Of a DNA stretch of 64,000 nt, positions 58,848 through 64,000 are shown in pieces. Position numbers and translations under genes: made by a program. This DNA is from Sarcomyxa edulis (Eukaryota; Basidiomycota; Agaricomycetes; Agaricales; Mycenaceae): contig QUOL01000008.1 of the NCBI GenBank assembly GCA_009761415.1, positions 1,178,001 through 1,242,000 of the forward strand. The letters run 5' to 3'. Position 1 is the stretch's first letter. Each line of letters starts with the position of its first letter. The notes beneath the pieces are model-generated. The model saw only the letters and a list, made by a program, of their open reading frames with translations. It had not been told where the DNA came from and ran no database searches.

Positions 58848-61800
58848 TACGCCTGAACCCGACGCTTTGCCAATGCTGCGCATCTGGCAGCAAAACCTCA
58901 ACCGCTCCCTGGAGGGGCAGCTTGACTTTTTGCAGTCGCTGAATCCTGAAAAGTATGATATCGCCGTTTTGCAGGAACCACATGTTGATCATCTCGGTCG
59001 AACTCGCGCGAATGGTTATTGGACCCCCGTATACCCCCCTGGTCATCTCGACAACCCAAAAGCAACCCGTTCTATAATTCTGGTCAACACCCGCCTTTCC
59101 AGTAACTCGTGGAACTCTATCTCTCTTCCGTCTGCAGATGTGACAGGTATCGAGCTCCGAGGAACTTTTGGCACTATTTGTATCATCAACATCTACAACG
59201 ACTGCACCCATAATGACAGCCTCACCATTTTGAAGCAATATATGCGCGAAGAGTTAGCTCGACAGCGCCCCAATGGTCCTCTTCATTTTATATGGATCGG
59301 CGACTTTAATAGACACCACCCTTTGTGGGACGAGGAACGCAACAGCCACCTCTTTACCAATGCCAACCTCGACGCCACCCAACCTCTCCTCAATCTGATC
59401 GCGCGTCACAACATGAAAATGGCTCTGCCGAAAGATATACCCACTCTCGAGTCCACCGCCACAAAAAATTACACCCGCGTCGACAACGTATTCTGCTCTT
59501 CATCTCTACTCGACCGTCTAGTCTCTTGTGATACAGATCCAATGCAGCGGCCACAAAAGACTGACCACATGCCAGTGCTCACTGTCTTCGACATTGCACC
59601 AATTTTCAACGACTTACAGCCTCGTCTAAATTTTCGCCAGACTGACTGGCCCACGTTCCTCGTAGCGCTTGAAACTGCTCTGCCCAACATTCCTCCTCCC
59701 AATGAAATCACGACGGTAGCACAGTTCCACAATGCACTCCAGTCTCTCAATGAAACAGTGCTGGCTGTTATCGCTGAGGTTGTTCCAGTATCCGTACCAT
59801 GCCCATACTCTAAACGCTGGTGGTCCAAGGAGCTTGCGCAGGCGAAGGCAGCTACCCAAAAACTCTCGCGGAAATCCTATCGTCAACGACTGAATCTCCA
59901 GCATCCTGTTCACGAGGACTTTCGCCGCGCCCGTAATGACTACTCGGAACGGATAAAGACAGCCAAAACAGACCATTGGACAGAGTGGTTAGAGAATCTC
60001 GACGACTCTAGTCTCTGGACGGCCAGCCGGTTGGTGACAGGGCCTGCTTCAGATGGCGGGCGATCACGAGTCCCTACGCTCCAAGTCAAGGATCCGGTCA
60101 CAAAGGTGGTGACTCGAGAGGCTGCTGACAATGAGGGCAAAGGGAGAATCTTCTTCGAAGCTTTCTTCCCACCCAAGCCCATCTTTTCGACCGTCGACCC
60201 CAACTTTACATACCCCCCTCCAAAATGGGCCCATGCTCTGGTCTCCGACGAGCAGATTCACCGCGTCATTGGCAAGATGAAGCCGTACAAGGCTTCCCGT
60301 CCTGGCTCCGTTCCCAACTCAGTCATCGTCCATTGCCGAGACCTTCTAGTACCTTATCTCGGTCCCATTTTCCGTGCGACGGATGTTTTGAAGGTGTATC
60401 CAGAAGATTGGAAGGTTACCGAGACAGTCGTGTTGCGCAAACCTGGCAAGGGGGATTACGGTGCACCGGGTGCATGGAGGCCCGTGGTTTTGGCAGCGGG
60501 TTTTGCGAGGACGTTGAATGGGTGTAAAGCAGAAGAGTTGATGGTTATGTGTGAGAAACACAATGTTCTACCTGCAAATCACTTCGGAGGCCGACCGGGA
60601 CGAGCGACCACGGACTCGATTCACCTCATGGTGAAAACCATCAAAGATGCTTGGCGAAGGGGGGAGGTAGCTTCAGTGCTACTTTTGGATGTTAAGGGCG
60701 CATTTCCCAGTACCGTGATTGACCGACTGGTACACAATATGAGGAGGAGAGGTATTCCGGTGGAGCACACTGAGTGGATGCTGCGACGCCTGACGGGACG
60801 CAAGACACGGTTACGCTTTGACGATTTTCACTCCGACGAGTTCGAAATTGATAACGGCTTGGACCAGGGCGATCCAAAGTCCCCCATTGACTACGACATT
60901 TACAACGCAGACCTCCTTGACATCCCCATCAAGACCAGTGGTGAAAGTGCAACCCTCTTTATCGACGATCATTGCGGCGCTATAGCAACGGCACCTACTT
61001 TCTCGGAAACGCACAGCAAGCTCCGTTCGATGGTGACGCGACCGAACGGTATTGACCAGTGGGCACTTGACCACAACTGCAGCTTTGGCATCGAGAAATA
61101 TCAGCTCCTCGATGCTGCTAGAACTTTGGTTCCCCACCCCTTCCTCCCGCGACGACGAATTCCTACTCCTCGGAAGGCACTGGTACTCGGGGCTCATCAG
61201 ATTGAGTCTCGAGAGTGTGTTAAGTTTTTGGGGGTGCACATCGACCGAGCTCTACGCTGGAAGGAGCAGAGTGCCGCGGCTTTGGCTAAAGGCCAGGATT
61301 GGCTCATACAGTTCGCTCGTCTCTCCAAACCTTCCCGGGGTGTCGCCTCCAAACACGTTCGCAGACTCTACCTCAGTATTGCAGTCCCCAGGATGTTGTA
61401 TGCGGCGGATATATTTTTGACACCAGGGAGGCGTAGTAAGCGCAAGCAGAGTGCACTGCGAGCAGGAAGGGCAAACCTCAATAAATTGGCCGGGATACAA
61501 CGACGAGCAGCACTACAGATTACTGGGGCTATGCGAAGTACCGCGACAGATGTTCTTGATGCTCACACAGACCTCCTTCCTTTCCACCTTCTTGTTGAAC
61601 AACACCGACAGCGATCTGCCCTGCGACTTGCAACTCTCCCAGCCACTCACCCCCTCCACAAACCTGTCCTCAATGCGGCACTACGTAATGTGAAGAGACA
61701 TCCAACGCCGCTACACGACCTGATGGCATCCTTTAAGATAAAACCCAAGCTCATAGAAACAATCGAGGCAGTGCGACAGGATACGCGTTGGAATCCAGAG

Positions 61801-62811
61801 GTCGCCATTCGGATTGCTCCAGATGCAAAGCATGCAGAGGAAGAGGATAGTCGGGATCAGAACGACATTCAGGTATATTCGGATGGGTCGGGGATCGAAG
61901 GAAAGGTTGGAGCGGCGGCGGTTTTGTACCGGGGAGGACGGGTGAAACGGACATTGCGATACCAGTTAGGTGCGACAAAACATCACACTGTGTTCGAAGG
62001 TGAAGGTGTAGGGATGGTTTTGGGATTGGAGCTGTTGCGGAAGGAACGGGAGGTAACCGAAGTTTCTATGGGCATTGACAATCAGGCTGCGATTTTGGCG
62101 ACTGGCAATAGGCGATCTACTCCATCACACCATATATGGGATCTCTTCCACAAGCGTCTAGCTATGGTGACTCGCCAGCATCCCGACATCTTCTTATTGG
62201 CTCGCTGGACCCCGGGTCACATCGACATTGCTGGGAATGAGAGAGCAGATGAGGAAGCAAAGAAAGCAGCCCAGGAAGGCTCTAGTGCAATGCAACATCT
62301 CCCCGCTCCACTGCGACGGTCGCTTCCTTACAGCAAATCGGCACTCAAGCAGGCATACCGAATTAAACTGAAATTGGCAGCTAAGAAGATATGGGAGGCT
62401 TCGCCCCGACATCCCGCTATGCAGCGTATCGATCCATCCCTGCCATCGTCCAAATTCAAGGCTTTCGTGGCACCGCTATCCCGGAAACACGCTAGTATCC
62501 TCATCCAGCTCCGGACTGGCCATGTTCCCCTCAATAAGCATCTACATCGAATTGGGAAGGCTGACTCACCCACATGCCCGTGTTGTCGACAAACTACCGA
62601 GACAGTATATCACTACCTAATGCGATGCCCTGCACATCAGAACGCGCGACGCGAGCTTTTCCGAGCTGGTGGATCCAAAGCCCGGCAGATTTCGAGCCTG
62701 TTGTCCACTCCAGAGACAGTCAAGGATCTATTCCGATTCATTGCTCGGTCAGGACGGTTGAGAACTGTGTTCGGGGACGTGACTCCGAAAGATTCAGACG
62801 ACGAGGCGTAG
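58840..62811 (+). CDS. LINE ORF2, endonuclease-reverse transcriptase-RNase H
   Basis: 1323 residues from the ATG at 58840, which overlaps the ORF1 stop (ATGTCTGA). The frame is open upstream to 58729, but this ATG is the likely start. The APE-type endonuclease has WQQNLNRS, VLQEPHVD, WIGDFNRHHPLWD and TDHMPV (residues about 15-245). The reverse transcriptase has VLLLDVKGAFPS (about 613), GLDQGDPKSP (about 672) and the catalytic LFIDDHCG (about 706), where many LINEs have FADD. RNase H has YSDGSG, FEGEG, GIDNQAA and GNERADE (about 1010-1140), so the catalytic acid residues are present. A CPCC..H.C motif lies at about 1245. It should nick DNA and prime reverse transcription on the target. Confidence 0.93.
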   Translation: MSDTPEPDALPMLRIWQQNLNRSLEGQLDFLQSLNPEKYDIAVLQEPHVDHLGRTRANGYWTPVYPPGHLDNPKATRSIILVNTRLSSNSWNSISLPSADVTGIELRGTFGTICIINIYNDCTHNDSLTILKQYMREELARQRPNGPLHFIWIGDFNRHHPLWDEERNSHLFTNANLDATQPLLNLIARHNMKMALPKDIPTLESTATKNYTRVDNVFCSSSLLDRLVSCDTDPMQRPQKTDHMPVLTVFDIAPIFNDLQPRLNFRQTDWPTFLVALETALPNIPPPNEITTVAQFHNALQSLNETVLAVIAEVVPVSVPCPYSKRWWSKELAQAKAATQKLSRKSYRQRLNLQHPVHEDFRRARNDYSERIKTAKTDHWTEWLENLDDSSLWTASRLVTGPASDGGRSRVPTLQVKDPVTKVVTREAADNEGKGRIFFEAFFPPKPIFSTVDPNFTYPPPKWAHALVSDEQIHRVIGKMKPYKASRPGSVPNSVIVHCRDLLVPYLGPIFRATDVLKVYPEDWKVTETVVLRKPGKGDYGAPGAWRPVVLAAGFARTLNGCKAEELMVMCEKHNVLPANHFGGRPGRATTDSIHLMVKTIKDAWRRGEVASVLLLDVKGAFPSTVIDRLVHNMRRRGIPVEHTEWMLRRLTGRKTRLRFDDFHSDEFEIDNGLDQGDPKSPIDYDIYNADLLDIPIKTSGESATLFIDDHCGAIATAPTFSETHSKLRSMVTRPNGIDQWALDHNCSFGIEKYQLLDAARTLVPHPFLPRRRIPTPRKALVLGAHQIESRECVKFLGVHIDRALRWKEQSAAALAKGQDWLIQFARLSKPSRGVASKHVRRLYLSIAVPRMLYAADIFLTPGRRSKRKQSALRAGRANLNKLAGIQRRAALQITGAMRSTATDVLDAHTDLLPFHLLVEQHRQRSALRLATLPATHPLHKPVLNAALRNVKRHPTPLHDLMASFKIKPKLIETIEAVRQDTRWNPEVAIRIAPDAKHAEEEDSRDQNDIQVYSDGSGIEGKVGAAAVLYRGGRVKRTLRYQLGATKHHTVFEGEGVGMVLGLELLRKEREVTEVSMGIDNQAAILATGNRRSTPSHHIWDLFHKRLAMVTRQHPDIFLLARWTPGHIDIAGNERADEEAKKAAQEGSSAMQHLPAPLRRSLPYSKSALKQAYRIKLKLAAKKIWEASPRHPAMQRIDPSLPSSKFKAFVAPLSRKHASILIQLRTGHVPLNKHLHRIGKADSPTCPCCRQTTETVYHYLMRCPAHQNARRELFRAGGSKARQISSLLSTPETVKDLFRFIARSGRLRTVFGDVTPKDSDDEA

Positions 62812-63060
62812 ATGTTGGATCTCCGATTTTCTTTTTTCTCATTCTCTTGCCTTTCCTTTCGCTCTCATTACTCTTACTCTATTTCACAGCTGTTAACACA
62901 CTATATTTCATGCGGATCTCTCCGCTTCGAGTGACGCTCTGCGTTACTCAAAAGCTCTTGCTCGAGTTAGGCCTACTAATGGACATTACTTATATACGAA
63001 GCTAGTTTACCGCATGTATTTCTCTACCATAGGGTTCGCCCCACAGGAGAATAAACGAAG

Positions 63061-63064
<4 letters not shown>
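62812..63064 (+). other. LINE 3' UTR
   Basis: T/C-rich region between the ORF2 stop and the A tail. ATAAACGAAGAATTAAAA just before the tail resembles a polyadenylation region. Confidence 0.6.

Positions 63065-63094
<30 letters not shown>
63065..63094 (+). repeat. 30-A tail of the LINE
   Basis: An uninterrupted run of 30 A bases ends the element. A pure tail suggests recent insertion, since such tracts decay quickly. Confidence 0.9.
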
Positions 63095-63097
<3 letters not shown>

Positions 63098-63236
63098 GTC
63101 GAGGTGTGACAAAGCCTGTACATTTCAACTTACTCAACATATGACACTGCGATCACTACGGATGGCTAGGAGAAATATTCATGTCCAGTGGAAGCCTAGT
63201 CCCTGAGCTTCACGTTTTGGGTTTTCTTCTAGGACC

Positions 63237-63243
63237 TATAAAC
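63237..63243 (+). promoter_or_regulatory. TATA box of monooxygenase copy C
   Basis: TATAAAC lies 64 bp before the ATG at 63301 and about 140 bp downstream of the LINE tail. Confidence 0.55.
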
Positions 63244-63300
63244 AAGCACTGATGTACGGCGACTTTGGCCCAACTCTCAAGAGCATATATCCTACTTGCA

Positions 63301-64000
63301 ATGTCTTCCTCTGAAAACCGTTCATCTTCTACCAGCACTCTCCGCATTGCTATCATCGGAGGCGGTCCTTCTGGTCTCATCCTCGCCCGTACCCTCCAAC
63401 TCCACGGTGTCAAAGCTGCTGTTACCGTCTACGAACGCGAACCCTCCACTGGCGCACGCCTCCAAGGCGGCACCCTTGACCTCCGTACTAAATCAGGTCA
63501 ACTTGCGTTGCAGCACGCAGGCCTCACATCTAGGTTTCGCGACCTTGCTCGTCCCGAAGGGCAGGAATTCAAAGTATCTGATAAATCTGGCAAAATCCTC
63601 CTCGAAACGGATGGTAAGAATGAAGATTTTACGAGGCCCGAGATTGATAGAGGTGATTTGAGGATGATGTTGTTGGAGTCTTTGGAAGTGGGGACCGTTC
63701 GGATGGGAATTCATCTCGAGAGAGTTGTTCCAGTTGAAGATGCCACTACTTCTAGACCGCGTTATCTGCTCCATTTCTCGAACGGCGAGGAAGACACCGT
63801 TGACCTTGTCGTCGGTGCTGATGGTGCATGGTCGAAAGTTCGGCCCCTCATATCATCCACTTCTCCGTATTATTCTGGTGCCACCTTCATCGAGACTTCT
63901 ATAACTCCTGCGGCCGCATCTGCCAATGCCGCTATCGATGCTCTAGTCGGCCAAGGATCACTGTATGCATTGGAGGGCGGCAAAGGTCTAATGGCACAGC
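63301..64000 (+). CDS. TetX-like FAD-dependent monooxygenase, copy C (cut by window edge)
   Basis: Starts MSSSENRSSSTSTLRIAIIGGGP and runs open for 233 codons to the window end. It has the FAD-binding GxGxxG (IIGGGPSGLILARTL), ARPEGQEFKV, PEIDRGDLRMMLLESL, DLVVGADGAWSKVRPLI and the SPYYSGATFIETS strand, aligned with copies A and B without gaps of note. The C-terminal half is outside the window, so intactness is only partly known. A LINE sits about 200 bp upstream in the same orientation. Function as for copies A and B, with substrate unknown. Confidence 0.9.
   Translation, partial: MSSSENRSSSTSTLRIAIIGGGPSGLILARTLQLHGVKAAVTVYEREPSTGARLQGGTLDLRTKSGQLALQHAGLTSRFRDLARPEGQEFKVSDKSGKILLETDGKNEDFTRPEIDRGDLRMMLLESLEVGTVRMGIHLERVVPVEDATTSRPRYLLHFSNGEEDTVDLVVGADGAWSKVRPLISSTSPYYSGATFIETSITPAAASANAAIDALVGQGSLYALEGGKGLMAQ

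Larger units (their letters stand above)
56818..63094 (+). mobile_element. L1-type LINE retrotransposon, apparently full length
   Basis: The element carries ORF1 (gag-like), ORF2 (endonuclease, reverse transcriptase, RNase H), a 3' UTR of about 250 bases and a 30-A tail. Both ORFs are open. The domain set (APE, RT, RNase H) matches fungal Tad1/L1-like LINEs. The element is probably flanked by an 11-bp target-site duplication with one mismatch (56807-56817 and 63094-63104), leaving a short 5' UTR of about 143 bases. The exact 5' end is inferred from that duplication. Confidence 0.85.

Overview
The window reads as nuclear DNA of a basidiomycete fungus, most likely an Agaricomycete. The signs are short GT-AG introns (mostly 45-65 nt) packed densely into genes on both strands, a trichodiene-type sesquiterpene synthase, a two-domain Tps2-type trehalose phosphatase, a fungal perilipin, and an L1-type LINE with a poly-A tail. 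I cannot name the species. Gene models were spliced by eye. Exon borders are given where both the splice sites and the reading frame agree.

Layout. 0-13 kb: a sesquiterpene synthase (2558-3700), a four-exon protein with one zinc-finger-like motif (minus strand), an SRPK-like kinase and a single-exon acidic protein of unknown function. 13-17.3 kb: an AT-rich island holding one five-exon gene for a 1316-residue protein with about 15 TPR-like repeats and a C-terminal CHAT (caspase-like) domain with an apparent His/Cys dyad. 19-32 kb: housekeeping and metabolic genes: Tps2-type trehalose-6-phosphate phosphatase, the bc1 assembly chaperone CBP3, an MFS sugar transporter and a GH51 arabinofuranosidase. 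32.2-34 kb: repeat-rich and poorly coding, with a diverged dispersed repeat, a 40-bp tandem repeat, small hairpins and one uncertain gene. 34-43 kb: protein-L-isoaspartate methyltransferase with a 15-nt microexon, divergent from an auxin-efflux-carrier family transporter, then an MFSD5-type molybdate transporter and a Gbp2-like three-RRM SR protein.

43.9-64 kb: a family of TetX-like FAD monooxygenases. There are three largely intact copies (43970, 45593 and 63301, the last cut by the window edge) and two decayed relics (about 50575-51610 and 52080-52760). A cytochrome P450 and a perilipin gene lie between them. A LINE with open ORF1 and ORF2 and a 30-A tail (56818-63094) sits about 200 bp upstream of the third intact copy.

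The most interesting items are the TPR-CHAT gene, the birth-and-death flavoprotein cluster (with an in-frame nonsense codon in one copy), the apparently intact LINE with an 8-nt overlap of ORF1 and ORF2, the PCMT microexon, and two GC-AG introns.
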